DNA of 64,000 nucleotides from Chitinimonas viridis (GTDB taxonomy: Bacteria; Pseudomonadota; Gammaproteobacteria; Burkholderiales; Chitinimonadaceae), in assembly GCF_030409555.1 (NCBI RefSeq), contig NZ_JAUFPU010000008.1, positions 186,001-250,000 of the forward strand, given 5' to 3'. The notes below the pieces were generated by a model. The model was not told where the DNA came from and did not search any database. It was given only the letters and a program-made list of their open reading frames with translations. The position numbers and the translations under genes are program-made. Below, piece by piece: positions 45,626 through 55,051 of this stretch (positions within the stretch are counted from its first letter, which is position 1; every line of letters begins with the position of its first letter).

Positions 45626-46480
45626 ATGCTGCCCGTTGACCTGCACGCACACTCGAATGTCTCGGACGGCATGCTGCCCCCTCGTGAAGTGGTGGCGCGC
45701 GCCCATGGCCGGGGGTGCAAGCTTTTTGCACTGACCGACCATGACGATGTGCGCGGCCTGGCCGATGCGGCTGCCGAAGCCGTCAGCCTGGGCATGCGCT
45801 TCGTCCCTGGGGTGGAGGTGTCGGTCAGCTGGCGCAAGCACACCTTGCATATCGTCGGGCTGGGGTTCGACCCTGCCCATCCGGCCTTGCTGGCTGGCCT
45901 GGCCAGCGTGCGCCAGGGCCGTGATGAACGCGCCGTGCGTATGGATGAAGCCCTGGCGGCAGTCGGGGTGACCGGCGTGCTGGCCGGTGCCCGCAAGTTT
46001 GCCGACAACCCTGAGATGATAGGGCGTGCTCATTTTGCCCGGCACCTGATAGAGCGCGGCCTGGCCAAGGACATGAAAGGCGTGTTCAAGAAATACCTGG
46101 CCCGCGGCAAACCCGGCTACGTCTCCCACCAATGGGCCAGCCTGGAGGATGCCGTAGGCTGGATCAGGACCGCCGGTGGGGTGGCAGTGATCGCACACCC
46201 TGGCCGCTATGAGTTCGGCAAGCAGACCATGGGCGAGCTGATAGAGGAATTCAAGGTGGCTGGCGGGGAGGGCATAGAGGTGGTGTCGGGCAGCCATAAC
46301 CCGGCAGATTTCGAACGTTTTGCCCGCTTGGCGGAAATGCATGGCCTGCTGGCATCGGCCGGTACCGATTACCACGCGACCGGTGAAGGTGCGCGCGAGC
46401 CCGGTGTGCTGCCGGATATGCCGCCTGGCCCCGTACCTGTCTGGTCACGCTGGGTGGATGCCGCCGCGCTGGCAAACTGA
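45626..46480 (+). CDS. rnm: PHP-domain nucleotide phosphatase (RNase AM type)
   Basis: A 284-residue metal-dependent phosphatase of the TrpH/YciV group. PHP metal motifs are DLHAHSNVSDG, ALTDHDD, VEVS (about residue 70), AVIAHPGRY and TDYHA. The E. coli member is RNase AM (5'-3' exonuclease that matures rRNA 5' ends) and the Chromobacterium homologue hydrolyses 3',5'-nucleotide bisphosphates. GGAGG precedes the ATG. The next gene, 18 bp away, is of the YciO type, as in enterobacteria. Confidence 0.9.
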   Translation: MLPVDLHAHSNVSDGMLPPREVVARAHGRGCKLFALTDHDDVRGLADAAAEAVSLGMRFVPGVEVSVSWRKHTLHIVGLGFDPAHPALLAGLASVRQGRDERAVRMDEALAAVGVTGVLAGARKFADNPEMIGRAHFARHLIERGLAKDMKGVFKKYLARGKPGYVSHQWASLEDAVGWIRTAGGVAVIAHPGRYEFGKQTMGELIEEFKVAGGEGIEVVSGSHNPADFERFARLAEMHGLLASAGTDYHATGEGAREPGVLPDMPPGPVPVWSRWVDAAALAN

Positions 46481-46498
46481 AGGCAGATCAATCACACA

Positions 46499-47119
46499 AT
46501 GTCCCAATTTTTCGCCATCCATCCCGACAGCCCCCAGCCCCGCCTGATCAAGCAGGCGGTGGAGATCATCCGTAGTGGTGGTTTGGTCGTCTACCCCACG
46601 GATTCCTGCTATGCCCTGGGCTGCCACCTGGGCGACAAGGATGCGCTGGAGCGCATACGCCGGATACGCCAGGTCGATGAGAAGCACCACTTTACCTTGA
46701 TGTGCCGAGACCTATCAGAGTTGGGCACCTATGCCAGGGTGGACAACCGCCAGTTCCGCTATCTCAAGAGCGCCATGCCTGGCCCCTACACGGTGATATT
46801 GCAAGCCACCCGCGAGGTACCGAAGCGCGTGATGCAGGCCAAGCGTGCCACTATCGGTCTGCGGGTGCCGCAGCATCTGGTGGCGCTGGCCTTGCTGGAA
46901 GAACTGGGTGAGCCCTTGCTGACATCCACCTTGCTGCTGCCCGGTGATGAGTGGCCGCCCACGGAGGGCTGGGAAATACGCGAGCGGCTGGAGCACGAGG
47001 TGGAACTGGTAATAGATGGTGGCCATTGCGGCACCAACCCCACCACGGTGATCGACCTGCTGGAAGACCCGGTCCTGATACGGCAGGGGGCGGGCGACGC
47101 CAGCGTATTCGGCCTGTAA
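46499..47119 (+). CDS. YciO/Sua5/YrdC-type protein
   Basis: A 206-residue member of the YrdC superfamily (L-threonylcarbamoyladenylate synthase fold). The YciO pattern is seen in SGGLVVYPTDSCYALGC, DKDALERIRRIRQVDEKHHFTLMCRDLSE and TIGLRVPQHLVALALLEELGEPLLTSTLL. YciO homologues have an uncertain role; it is probably not the essential TsaC. It follows rnm and overlaps the CPBP-type gene by one base (TAATG). Confidence 0.88.
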   Translation: MSQFFAIHPDSPQPRLIKQAVEIIRSGGLVVYPTDSCYALGCHLGDKDALERIRRIRQVDEKHHFTLMCRDLSELGTYARVDNRQFRYLKSAMPGPYTVILQATREVPKRVMQAKRATIGLRVPQHLVALALLEELGEPLLTSTLLLPGDEWPPTEGWEIRERLEHEVELVIDGGHCGTNPTTVIDLLEDPVLIRQGAGDASVFGL

Positions 47120-47667
47120 TGACGGCAGCCAGCTTGGCCGGTATGGCACAGATGCTGGATGCCGCCTTGCAGCGCCTAGCGGGCAAGGGCTTCGTTTATT
47201 TCGTCCTTGCAGTCTACAGCCTCAGCTTGCTGGCCAAGATCGTGATAGGCCTACTGCTGTTGCAGGCGGCGCAGGCAGTGGGTCAGCCTGTCCCACTCTA
47301 TCTGGGCGACGCGCAGCGCAGCCTGTTGCACCTGTTTGTACTCAGCGTCTGCCTGGCGCCCTGGCTGGAAACCCTGCTGTACCAATCGCTACCGCTATGG
47401 CTGGCCAGTCGTTTTACCAGACGTCCCCTATGGCCAGTACTGTTTAGTGCCAGTGTATTTGGCCTGCTGCATTACCATCGTTTCCTGGCTGCCGTGGTCA
47501 ATGCGGCCGTGGTGGGTGTGTTCTTGGCCGCTGCCTACTGGTATCGTGCGCGCCATTCCAAGACTGGGGCCCTGCTGGCCGTGACGGCGGTGCATGCCCT
47601 GCATAATGGTCTGGCCTGGCTGGTGGCGGCGGCGCAGCGATATGGCGGGGCCACAGGTCAAATTTAG
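47119..47667 (+). CDS. CPBP-family membrane protease homologue with altered first motif
   Basis: A 182-residue membrane protein with four to five helices. The CPBP (Abi) motif 2, FGLLHYH, and motif 3, HALHNG, are kept, but motif 1 EExxxR is replaced by ETLLYQ, losing one Glu and the Arg. Catalysis may be lost or changed. CPBP proteins process prenylated or other membrane proteins and protect bacteriocin producers. The start at 47119 overlaps the YciO-type stop. Confidence 0.7.
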   Translation: MTAASLAGMAQMLDAALQRLAGKGFVYFVLAVYSLSLLAKIVIGLLLLQAAQAVGQPVPLYLGDAQRSLLHLFVLSVCLAPWLETLLYQSLPLWLASRFTRRPLWPVLFSASVFGLLHYHRFLAAVVNAAVVGVFLAAAYWYRARHSKTGALLAVTAVHALHNGLAWLVAAAQRYGGATGQI

Positions 47668-47686
47668 CTTAACCAACTGGTATGAA

Positions 47687-48355
47687 ATGCAACAACTACT
47701 TGAAATACTTACGCTTTATGCCTTGCCGGTCATCTTTGCGCTGACTATTCCAGAAGCGGCACAGGCCATGGTGGCAGACTACCTGGGTGATCGTAGCGCC
47801 CGTGCCAATGGCCGGCTGACACTTAACCCCACGCCGCACATCGATCCAATTGGAACAATCGCCTTGCCGCTGGGCATGATCGCGCTGACAACGATGTCGG
47901 GCGGTGCAGTGCCGCCCTTGTTGCTAGGCTGGGCCAAGCCTTTGCCCATAGACTACGGACAACTGCGCAATCCCAAATGGGCCATGCGCTGGTTGGCTGC
48001 TGCGATTCCGGCTGCCAACCTGGCCATGGCACTGTTCTGGGCCATCCTGCTCAAGCTGGCTTTGCTGAACCCCGAGAGCTATTTCGCCGAGCCTTTGCGA
48101 AAAATGGCCGAGATCGGGGTAGTGATGAACGTGGCGTTTGGCATTCTGATGCTGATTCCCATACTGCCGTTTCCCGGTGGCCGCATTGTATTCAGCCTGC
48201 TACCTGACAAGCAGGCATTCACTTACGCCAAGCACGAGCCCTATGGCAATTGGATCGTACTCGCCCTGTTTTTCAGCGGCATCCTGAAAACCATACTTGG
48301 GCCATTGATCGGTATCGTGGTGGGTTTGATTGCGGTGGTGCTCAATCTAGTTTGA
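47687..48355 (+). CDS. Site-2 protease (M50) homologue lacking zinc ligands
   Basis: A 222-residue protein with the membrane layout of YwhC-type M50 peptidases, including NPTPHIDPIGTIALPL and the closing segment YAKHEPYGNWIVLALFFSGIL. The zinc motif HExxH is replaced by PEAAQ (in FALTIPEAAQAM), and the second motif reads ILPFPGGRI instead of a form with an Asp. Both sets of metal ligands are therefore absent, so this should be a pseudoprotease. The start at 47687 is chosen because it begins the first helix, 20 bp after the CPBP-type gene. Confidence 0.72.
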   Translation: MQQLLEILTLYALPVIFALTIPEAAQAMVADYLGDRSARANGRLTLNPTPHIDPIGTIALPLGMIALTTMSGGAVPPLLLGWAKPLPIDYGQLRNPKWAMRWLAAAIPAANLAMALFWAILLKLALLNPESYFAEPLRKMAEIGVVMNVAFGILMLIPILPFPGGRIVFSLLPDKQAFTYAKHEPYGNWIVLALFFSGILKTILGPLIGIVVGLIAVVLNLV

Positions 48356-48376
48356 TGATAGTTCGGTGTGCCCAAT

Positions 48377-48413
48377 AAAAACGCCCTGCAAGCCAAGCTT
48401 GCAGGGCGTTTTT
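48377..48413. terminator. Bidirectional terminator between the M50-type and trpS genes
   Basis: A 13-bp stem (48381-48393 with 48397-48409) has a three-base loop, preceded by AAAA and followed by TTTT. It serves both convergent genes. Confidence 0.9.
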
Positions 48414-48430
48414 CATGCCAGGACTGCGTC

Positions 48431-49729
48431 CTATTCGGCCGACAGCAAGGACAGCGCCTCCGCGACTTCGTCCTGGCTGATGCCATCACCCAATTGCACC
48501 GGTGCTTCGGCCAGGGCCGCTGCGCCATGCTGCTTGAGCTTGCCTACCCACTGGCCGGCATCACGGCCCTGCTCAAAGCCCTCGCTTTGCAACAGCACCC
48601 GGCCATCGTGGGCCGTGAGCTTGAAGTAGAAGCGGCCGTCAGCTTCGCGATACTGCTTGAAGATGGGCAATTGTGGCTTGTTGTGGTCGCTGGCGGCTAC
48701 TGGTGTGGCGATGGCCTGGAAGCGGCGCAGGCCCACTGCTTCGCGCAGTTGTACCAGTAGTGGCGTGGCCAGTGCGCGGGCCTTGCGGGCCCCTTCCTGC
48801 AACGCGGCCTCGATACGCTCCGGGTTGGCCATCAGCTCGGCATAGTGCGCGCGCTTGGGGCCGATTTCGCGCTCTATCAGTTCAAACAGCTGCTGCTTGG
48901 CATCGCCCCAGCCCAGGCCTTCGAGCAGTGCGGTGCGGAAGGCGGCTGTTTCGTCGCTGTTGGCAAAGGCCTGGTAGAGGGTAAACAGGTGGCTGTTGTC
49001 CGGGTCCTTGGCTTCGCCGGGCAGGCGCGAATCGGTGACGATGCGAGCTATGGCCTCCTTGAGGCCCTTGCTGCCACCCTCGAACAGCGGGATGGTGTTG
49101 TCGTAGCTCTTGGACATCTTGCGGCCATCCAGGCCGGGCAAGGTGGCAACCTGCTCCTCGACCACGGCTTGGGGCAGCACGAACAGCTCCTTGCCCTGGC
49201 CGAACAGGTGGTTGAAGCGCTGTCCGACATCACGCGCCATCTCGATATGCTGGACCTGATCGCGGCCTACCGGCACATGGGTGGCGTTGAACATCAGGAT
49301 GTCGGCCGCCATCAGGATGGGATAGCTGAACAGGCCCATGGTCACGCCGGCGTCGGGCTCTTCACCGGCTGCTTCGTTGGCGTCGGTCGAGGCCTTGTAA
49401 GCGTGGGCGCGGTTCATCAGGCCCTTGGCCGTGACGCAGGTCAGCAGCCAGGTGAGCTCGGGTATCTCGGGAATATCGCTCTGGCGATAGAACACCACGC
49501 GCTCGGTATCGAGCCCGGCGGCCAGCCAGGTGGCAGCCAGCTCCAGGCGCGAGCGTTCGATGCGGCGTGGGTCGTCGCACTTGATCAGGGCGTGGTAGTC
49601 GGCCAGGAAGAAGAAGCTTTCGTTGCCAGCCACTAGGCTGGCGGCAATGGCCGGGCGTATGGCGCCGACATAGTTGCCCAGGTGGGGCGTGCCGGTGGTG
49701 GTGATACCGGTCAGTACGCGTTGTTTCAT
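48431..49729 (-). CDS. trpS: Tryptophanyl-tRNA synthetase with C-terminal extra domain
   Basis: A 432-residue class I synthetase charging tRNA-Trp. HIGH-type motif [12 protein letters not shown] and KMSKS-type [10 protein letters not shown] are intact. The standard enzyme ends near residue 335. The last 95 residues form an added domain with [20 protein letters not shown] and [16 protein letters not shown], similar to the YegP/DUF1508 fold, known in some betaproteobacterial TrpS. Its role is uncertain. Confidence 0.94.
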   Translation of the reverse strand: MKQRVLTGITTTGTPHLGNYVGAIRPAIAASLVAGNESFFFLADYHALIKCDDPRRIERSRLELAATWLAAGLDTERVVFYRQSDIPEIPELTWLLTCVTAKGLMNRAHAYKASTDANEAAGEEPDAGVTMGLFSYPILMAADILMFNATHVPVGRDQVQHIEMARDVGQRFNHLFGQGKELFVLPQAVVEEQVATLPGLDGRKMSKSYDNTIPLFEGGSKGLKEAIARIVTDSRLPGEAKDPDNSHLFTLYQAFANSDETAAFRTALLEGLGWGDAKQQLFELIEREIGPKRAHYAELMANPERIEAALQEGARKARALATPLLVQLREAVGLRRFQAIATPVAASDHNKPQLPIFKQYREADGRFYFKLTAHDGRVLLQSEGFEQGRDAGQWVGKLKQHGAAALAEAPVQLGDGISQDEVAEALSLLSAE

Positions 49730-49848
49730 GGTGGGGGATCCTCGGGCTGCTGTGCAGGCAGGAGTCTAGCGGGGATATACGGCCAGGGATACCCGCAGGC
49801 AGGCAAAAGCGCTACGCAGCGCCCTTGCCTGACCGTCACGGGGAGAGA

Positions 49849-51294
49849 TCAGCGCTTGTAGCGATCCAGCTTGATGCTGACCTTCTGGATGGTGGTGCCC
49901 TCGACCTGCAGCTTCTCTACCGACAGGGTATGGCCTTCAAAGGTGTAGGGCTTGAAGCGTGCGGCGACCCGGGTGGCGGGTGTGGCGTAGTAGAGCGTGG
50001 CGGGCTGGTCTGCCAGGGCCTGGCTGGCCAGGTAGTTCACCAGTGCGTGCTCCATGGAGTGAAAGCCGTTCTTCCAGTGATGCTGCCGCAGCTGTGGCCG
50101 GGCATTGCCGTCGGCCGATACACTGCCCCACACCTCGCCACCCGGTGCTGCCACAAAATGCTTCAGCCACCACTGCCCTGCTGCCTGCCAGCGGCTGGGG
50201 TCGTCTCCCTCCTGTACGGCCAGCGTGGCGGCAGCCTGGTCCAGCTCGGCGTAGATCCACCAGCTCTTGTGCGGCACCGCGCTACCGTCCTGCCGCCATC
50301 TCTCTCCCCAGCTGCTGCTGTCCTGCAGCCAGGCGGCATCCAGCGTCTTGCGCATGCCATCACGGGCTAGCCTGGCCAGCTCCACGTCCTGATTCTGGCG
50401 GGCCGCCAGATAGAGCATCCAGTAGGCTTTTACGGTGTGGCCAAAGTCATTGTGGCGGCCATCGGCGCTGTCGCTGTCCGGCAGGCCGCGGGTGCCCCAG
50501 AAGCGGCCACGGTCGGCATCATGGAAGCGCTTGACCATGGCGCCAGACAACTTGCCGATATCCTCCTGCCAGCGGCGTTTCAGCGGCCCTTCAGGCAGGA
50601 TGGGGGTGACCAGGATCAGGTAGGCATTGAGCTGATCCAGCGTCGCCACCAGTTCTTCGCGCTGGGCATCGCCATTGCCGCCGTCCTTGGCCTGCCAGCG
50701 TATCAAGCCGGTCTTGGGGTCCTGATGGGTGAAGATGTGCTGCTTGAGCTTGATCAGGTCGGACAGTACCAGTGGGTCGCGGGTGAGGTAGTACACCGCT
50801 GCCATGCCCAGGCCTGCGTACGATAGATCCTGTGCGTTGCGCATGCCTATGGCCGGTTGCGGCTTGCCATTCTCGAACCAGCTGGCTGCACTGCCGGTGC
50901 GTTTGTCGAGGGCGCGGGCACGCAGGTCGGCCACCCCGGCCTGGGCCAGCTTGAGCAGCTTGATGTCGCCGGTCAGGTGGAAGCCCATGGCATAGGTGTA
51001 GATCTGGCGCGACTGCATGCGGACATAGTCGCGCTTGAGCTCGCTCTTGATCCAGTCTGGTGCTTGTGCCAGCTCGTGGCAGGGGGCTGCGGCTAGATAG
51101 ACACTGCCGTCATTGCAGCGGAAGGTGGGAAACCGGCCCAGTGGTTCGCCTTGTGCGGCGGCTTGGGTCCACCAGGGCAGCAGGTCTTCCTGGGCATGCT
51201 GGCGCCAGCGCTGGCCGGCGTCTTCTTCGGCCTGGGCGCCTGCCATGGTGGCAAGGGCGAGCAGGGCGGCGATAAGGGTGTGGCGTAGTGTCAT
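49849..51294 (-). CDS. Exported AGE-like (alpha/alpha)6-barrel protein
   Basis: A 481-residue protein with a signal peptide (MTLRHTLIAALLALATMAGAQA) and repeated helical pairs. Motifs reminiscent of N-acylglucosamine/cellobiose 2-epimerases are GHTVKAYWMLYL, KSWWIYAELDQAAATLA and KNGFHSMEHALV (the catalytic His pair). Known enzymes of the family are cytoplasmic, so export is unusual; it may act on periplasmic glycans. The substrate is not predictable. Confidence 0.7.
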   Translation of the reverse strand: MTLRHTLIAALLALATMAGAQAEEDAGQRWRQHAQEDLLPWWTQAAAQGEPLGRFPTFRCNDGSVYLAAAPCHELAQAPDWIKSELKRDYVRMQSRQIYTYAMGFHLTGDIKLLKLAQAGVADLRARALDKRTGSAASWFENGKPQPAIGMRNAQDLSYAGLGMAAVYYLTRDPLVLSDLIKLKQHIFTHQDPKTGLIRWQAKDGGNGDAQREELVATLDQLNAYLILVTPILPEGPLKRRWQEDIGKLSGAMVKRFHDADRGRFWGTRGLPDSDSADGRHNDFGHTVKAYWMLYLAARQNQDVELARLARDGMRKTLDAAWLQDSSSWGERWRQDGSAVPHKSWWIYAELDQAAATLAVQEGDDPSRWQAAGQWWLKHFVAAPGGEVWGSVSADGNARPQLRQHHWKNGFHSMEHALVNYLASQALADQPATLYYATPATRVAARFKPYTFEGHTLSVEKLQVEGTTIQKVSIKLDRYKR

Positions 51295-51368
51295 GGGCGA
51301 TCCGACCCGAAGGGGTGTTGGGGGTTCCGCGCAGGTGCGGCAAATCTGTTGGGCTGGTTGCAGGCGTA

Positions 51369-52229
51369 TCAGTGCGTCTGGCGCTTGGCCAGCCAGACAC
51401 CGAGTACGATGACCACGGCGCCACTGACCTGCAGGGGCGAAATGGCCTCTGCAAACAGCAGCCAGGCGGCCAGTGTGGCGACCAGTGGCTGGAACATCAA
51501 GCCCAGGGCCGAGACATGGGTGGGCAGATGGCCCAGGCCGTAGGCGATCAAGCTCTGCCCACCCACCTGGGTGATCAGCGCCAGCGCCACCAGTACCGAC
51601 CAGGCATGCCAGCCGCTGGGCCAGATAGCCTCGCCCCGAAACAGGGCTATGGCGAGCATGACCATGGCGCTGATGGCGCTGCTGATGGCCATCAAGCGCA
51701 TGACGGGCATGTCCTGCCTGACCAGCTTGAGTACCAGCAGGTAGCCACAGTAAAACACCGCCGCCAGGGTGGCCAGCAGGTCGCCCCGGAAACGCGTAGG
51801 TGCCAGGGCGAAGTTTTCACCGGTCAATAACAGCACGCCGACGAGGGTGACTATAAAACTCAGGCTGAAGCCGGCTGCGATAGGCTCTTTCCATATCAGC
51901 CAGCCTACCAGGGGTACGCAAAACACCGGCACGCAATTGGTCAGCAAGGTGGCGTTGGCGACGGTGGTGATATGTAGCGACAGATGCCAGACCGTGAGAT
52001 CAAGTGCAAAGAATGCCCCGATGGCGAGCAGGGCCAAAGCACGGCGACGGTTGATGGGCGGGGCGGGCGTATGCAGGCTGAGCAGCCATAGCACGGGTGT
52101 GGCCAGCAGCAGCCGCCAGAAGCCGGTGGCAACCGGGCCGATGTCGGACAGCCGCACGAAAATGCCGGCAAAGCCTATACAGGCGGCACCGGCCAGCAGG
52201 GCGGGGAATGCGAAACGCGTGGGTGACAT
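51369..52229 (-). CDS. EamA-type (DMT) transporter
   Basis: A 286-residue ten-helix transporter made of two EamA repeats, with typical ends (FAGIFVRLSDIGPVATGFWRL and LMFQPLVATLAAWLLFAEAI). DMT proteins move drugs or metabolites; the substrate is unknown. I take the start at 52229 (MSPTRFAFPALL), seven codons inside the open frame. It is divergent from the MOSC gene. Confidence 0.88.
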   Translation of the reverse strand: MSPTRFAFPALLAGAACIGFAGIFVRLSDIGPVATGFWRLLLATPVLWLLSLHTPAPPINRRRALALLAIGAFFALDLTVWHLSLHITTVANATLLTNCVPVFCVPLVGWLIWKEPIAAGFSLSFIVTLVGVLLLTGENFALAPTRFRGDLLATLAAVFYCGYLLVLKLVRQDMPVMRLMAISSAISAMVMLAIALFRGEAIWPSGWHAWSVLVALALITQVGGQSLIAYGLGHLPTHVSALGLMFQPLVATLAAWLLFAEAISPLQVSGAVVIVLGVWLAKRQTH

Positions 52230-52349
52230 CAGCGACCAGCGGGACAAAGTGAACCGGGGGACGATTCTAGCTGCAGCGGAGGTGGCATTTGTTCTATATT
52301 GCTGGCCGGCCCCTGACGGCCGCGTCTAGTTCAATACGGAGTGCTGCTG

Positions 52350-53135
52350 ATGCGACTCGCTGAAATCCATATCCATCCCCTCAAGTCATGCCGATCCAAC
52401 CTGGTGTCGTCGGCCTTGGTCGAGGCCATGGGCCTGCAGCATGACAGACGCTGGATGCTGGTCAGCGACCGTGAGGGCTTCCTCACCGGACGGCAGTATC
52501 CACGCATGGTGCTGATTACGGCGAGCATGGATGACCGCGGTGTGACCTTCGATGCGCCGGGTATGGACAGCCTGCGGGTGGAGATCGCCGATATGCGAGA
52601 GTGGCAGGGCGTGACGGTGTGGCAAAGCGGAGAATTTGCCGCGCAGGTAGGTAGTGATGAGGCGGATTTCTGGTTTTCTGATTTTCTCGGCGCCAACTGC
52701 AGGCTGGTCTATACCGGTGCGGACAGCACTCGCCGTACCCGCAGGGATCCGGAGGTACCCGTCAGTTTTGCGGACGGTTATCCCGTACTGCTGATAGGCA
52801 CGGCTTCTTTGGAGGAGCTGAATGGCAGGCTGGTTCAGCCAGTCAGCATGCGGCATTTCCGACCCAATCTGGTCGTGGAAACCAGTGTGCCGTTTATTGA
52901 AGACAGCTGGCGGCACATACGGATAGGCGGCGTGGTGTTCGAGAACCTCAAACCCTGCTCACGCTGCCTGTTTACCACGGTAGATCCGGATACCGCCACG
53001 CCAGCGGCGGATCGCCAGCCGCTGGAAACCCTCAATAACTATCGCCGCACCGAGGATGGAACGATGTTCGGCGTCAATCTGGTGGCACGCAGCCTGGGTA
53101 GACTGCAGTTGGGCGATGCGGTGGAGCTGGTCTAA
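52350..53135 (+). CDS. MOSC-domain protein
   Basis: A 261-residue protein with an N-terminal MOSC_N beta-barrel (RLAEIHIHPLKSCR) and a C-terminal MOSC domain, with RHFRPNLVVE and a conserved Cys in LKPCSRCLFTTVDPDT. These resemble molybdenum-cofactor sulfurase C-terminal domain proteins (YcbX/mARC), which handle sulfur or reduce N-hydroxylated compounds. The ATG at 52350 follows CGGAG; the GTG at 52341 lies upstream. Confidence 0.9.
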   Translation: MRLAEIHIHPLKSCRSNLVSSALVEAMGLQHDRRWMLVSDREGFLTGRQYPRMVLITASMDDRGVTFDAPGMDSLRVEIADMREWQGVTVWQSGEFAAQVGSDEADFWFSDFLGANCRLVYTGADSTRRTRRDPEVPVSFADGYPVLLIGTASLEELNGRLVQPVSMRHFRPNLVVETSVPFIEDSWRHIRIGGVVFENLKPCSRCLFTTVDPDTATPAADRQPLETLNNYRRTEDGTMFGVNLVARSLGRLQLGDAVELV

Positions 53136-53137
53136 GC

Positions 53138-53257
53138 ACCGCTGACAAAGCTCTTCGGACATTGTTTTGCGGGTTTGCCGTACCCGCGTACTGTCTTCCG
53201 TGGCCTTTACTCTCACACACTAGCCAGAATCGCTACGCTGGGTTTTGTAAGCGGTTA
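53138..53257 (+). repeat. MITE-like repeat, copy D (about 120 bp)
   Basis: Its ends are related inverted repeats (CACCGCTGACAAAG and GGGTTTTGTAAGCGGTT). The interior GCCGTACCCGCGTACTGTCT and TAGCCAGAATCGCTACGCTG match copies A and B. It lies directly after the MOSC gene. Confidence 0.75.
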
Positions 53258-53300
53258 TCAATAGCGGCCAACACAGTTAGGGGCCGACTTGCTGGAGCGG

Positions 53301-54905
53301 TCAGGCGTGGATTACCACACGATCCCGTCCCGCGCGCTTGGCTTCGTAGAGTGCCTCGTCGGCATCCTTCACCAGGGCCTCGCCGCTGGGTATGGTGGGG
53401 AACTGCGACACGCCGCTGGAGAAGGTGGTATTGAACCAGGTCTCGTTGAAAGGATGCTTGATCTGGCCAAAGTCGCGGCGTATGCGATCCAGTATCTGGA
53501 AGGCCTGGGAGGCATTGGCGCCAGGCAGGGCGACCAGGAACTCCTCGCCACCGTAACGGCCGACGATGTCGGTCTTGCGCAGGCGCTGTTTCAGCAACCA
53601 CGCCAGGCTACGTATGATCTGGTCGCCGACTGGGTGGCCGTAGCTATCGTTGACCTTCTTGAAGTGGTCGATATCTATCATCGCGACCGCCAGGGCCTCG
53701 TGCTCGTTGGCGGCGGCATTCACGGCCGCATCCAGGCGCTGTTTGGAACTGGTATGGTTTAGCAGGCCGGTCAGGCTGTCGTGGAACATGGAGCGGCGCA
53801 GCAGCCGGTAGCGCTCTATCTTGCTCTTGACGATGGCGTTGAGTATGACCGGGTTGAACGGCTTGGTCAGGAAGTGGTCGCCGCCCAGGCGCAGCGCATC
53901 GACCTGCAGGCCCACGTCGGTCTCGCCCGACAGGTAGACGATGGGCACAGACAGGAATTCCGGATGCTGGCGTATGACGCGCGCGGCTTCGACGCCTGTG
54001 CAGCCGGGCATATACATGTCCATCAGGATCAAGTCTGGCTGGTAACGCTTGAGCGCATTCAGCACCTCGCGCGGCTGGGCGATGGCCTGGCTTTCTATGC
54101 CGTTTTCAGCCAGGGTGCGCTGTATCAGCTTGCTGGCGGTCAGCGAGTCCTCCACCACCAGCACCCGGTAGGCTTCTTCTTCTTCACTGGCATGCAACTC
54201 TATGATCTTGGCCATGATGGCCGGTAAGGGGGTGCCGCGGGCAAAGCAGAAGTCGCAGCCGGCGCCCAGTGCGGCCTGCATGCTGCTGAAGTCGGCATCG
54301 ATATTGAGCCCCAGCAGATTGCTGGCGGCAAAGCGGGTGCGCAGCTTCTGCATGTGCTGGCTGGCGATGCCGATGGCGATGCCCGTCATGTCCAGCAGCA
54401 GGGTGGTCGGTTCATCGTCATTGGCCGGCAGCTTGGTCCAGTTGTATCCCTCGGCCTTGATGCCGAAATAGCCCAACTGCGAGATCAGGTCGCGCCAGGT
54501 ATCGAGGTCGTCGCCAATGAACCAGACCCGCCGGCCCGGCGAGAGATCGGCAGCGGGTTCGCTATCGTGACCGGCGCGTCGGTCCTCTATGGGGCGGGTA
54601 CTGTGCTCGATAAAACTGGCGGCACGGGCACACAGGCCCTCCACGCGGCTCTCCAGCTCTTGTAGTGCGCCATCGGCAATCGGATGGGTGTGCTCGTCAC
54701 CAAACAAGGCCAGCGATTGCTGCTCGATATCGCGGGCGATCTGGTGCAGGCCGGACAAGCCCTTGGCATGCAGGAATTCGGCAAAGCTGGAGAGGATGAC
54801 CGCGAACTCGACGAACTGCTCGAAACGCGGGGTAGCCCGATAGGCGCCCCAGGTGGCGCGCATGGCTTCGTACTTCTTTTGCAGTTCGGCAGGGGGGCAG
54901 GACAT
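53301..54905 (-). CDS. Response regulator with GGDEF domain (diguanylate cyclase)
   Basis: A 534-residue protein. Residues 1-110 are a helical, Hpt-like segment; about 125-235 resembles a degenerate receiver (WFIGDDLDTWRDLISQLG); about 250-365 is a true receiver with phospho-Asp in PDLILMDMYMPG. The C-terminal GGDEF domain has YGGEEF with the inhibitory I-site RKTD five residues before it. It should make cyclic-di-GMP under phosphorylation control; no kinase is adjacent. An alternative TTG lies three bases upstream. Confidence 0.9.
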   Translation of the reverse strand: MSCPPAELQKKYEAMRATWGAYRATPRFEQFVEFAVILSSFAEFLHAKGLSGLHQIARDIEQQSLALFGDEHTHPIADGALQELESRVEGLCARAASFIEHSTRPIEDRRAGHDSEPAADLSPGRRVWFIGDDLDTWRDLISQLGYFGIKAEGYNWTKLPANDDEPTTLLLDMTGIAIGIASQHMQKLRTRFAASNLLGLNIDADFSSMQAALGAGCDFCFARGTPLPAIMAKIIELHASEEEEAYRVLVVEDSLTASKLIQRTLAENGIESQAIAQPREVLNALKRYQPDLILMDMYMPGCTGVEAARVIRQHPEFLSVPIVYLSGETDVGLQVDALRLGGDHFLTKPFNPVILNAIVKSKIERYRLLRRSMFHDSLTGLLNHTSSKQRLDAAVNAAANEHEALAVAMIDIDHFKKVNDSYGHPVGDQIIRSLAWLLKQRLRKTDIVGRYGGEEFLVALPGANASQAFQILDRIRRDFGQIKHPFNETWFNTTFSSGVSQFPTIPSGEALVKDADEALYEAKRAGRDRVVIHA

Positions 54906-55051
54906 CAAGGGTTCTCGAGCCAGGGTGTGTTCAACAACTAGTCTAATACAGGCGCTGTATAAGGTCTAAAAGCTTCGTGCATAGGCCAGGAGTGCCAGTA
55001 ACGCTATGGAGTAGCTGAAGCCGATTCACCCGACCCTCCAAATGGGGATAA

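Noticed and set aside
46951-47118. Longer N-terminus for the CPBP-type protein
   Set aside because: The extra residues overlap the YciO-type gene in another frame and are Gly/Arg-rich; the ATG at 47119 with TAATG coupling is better.
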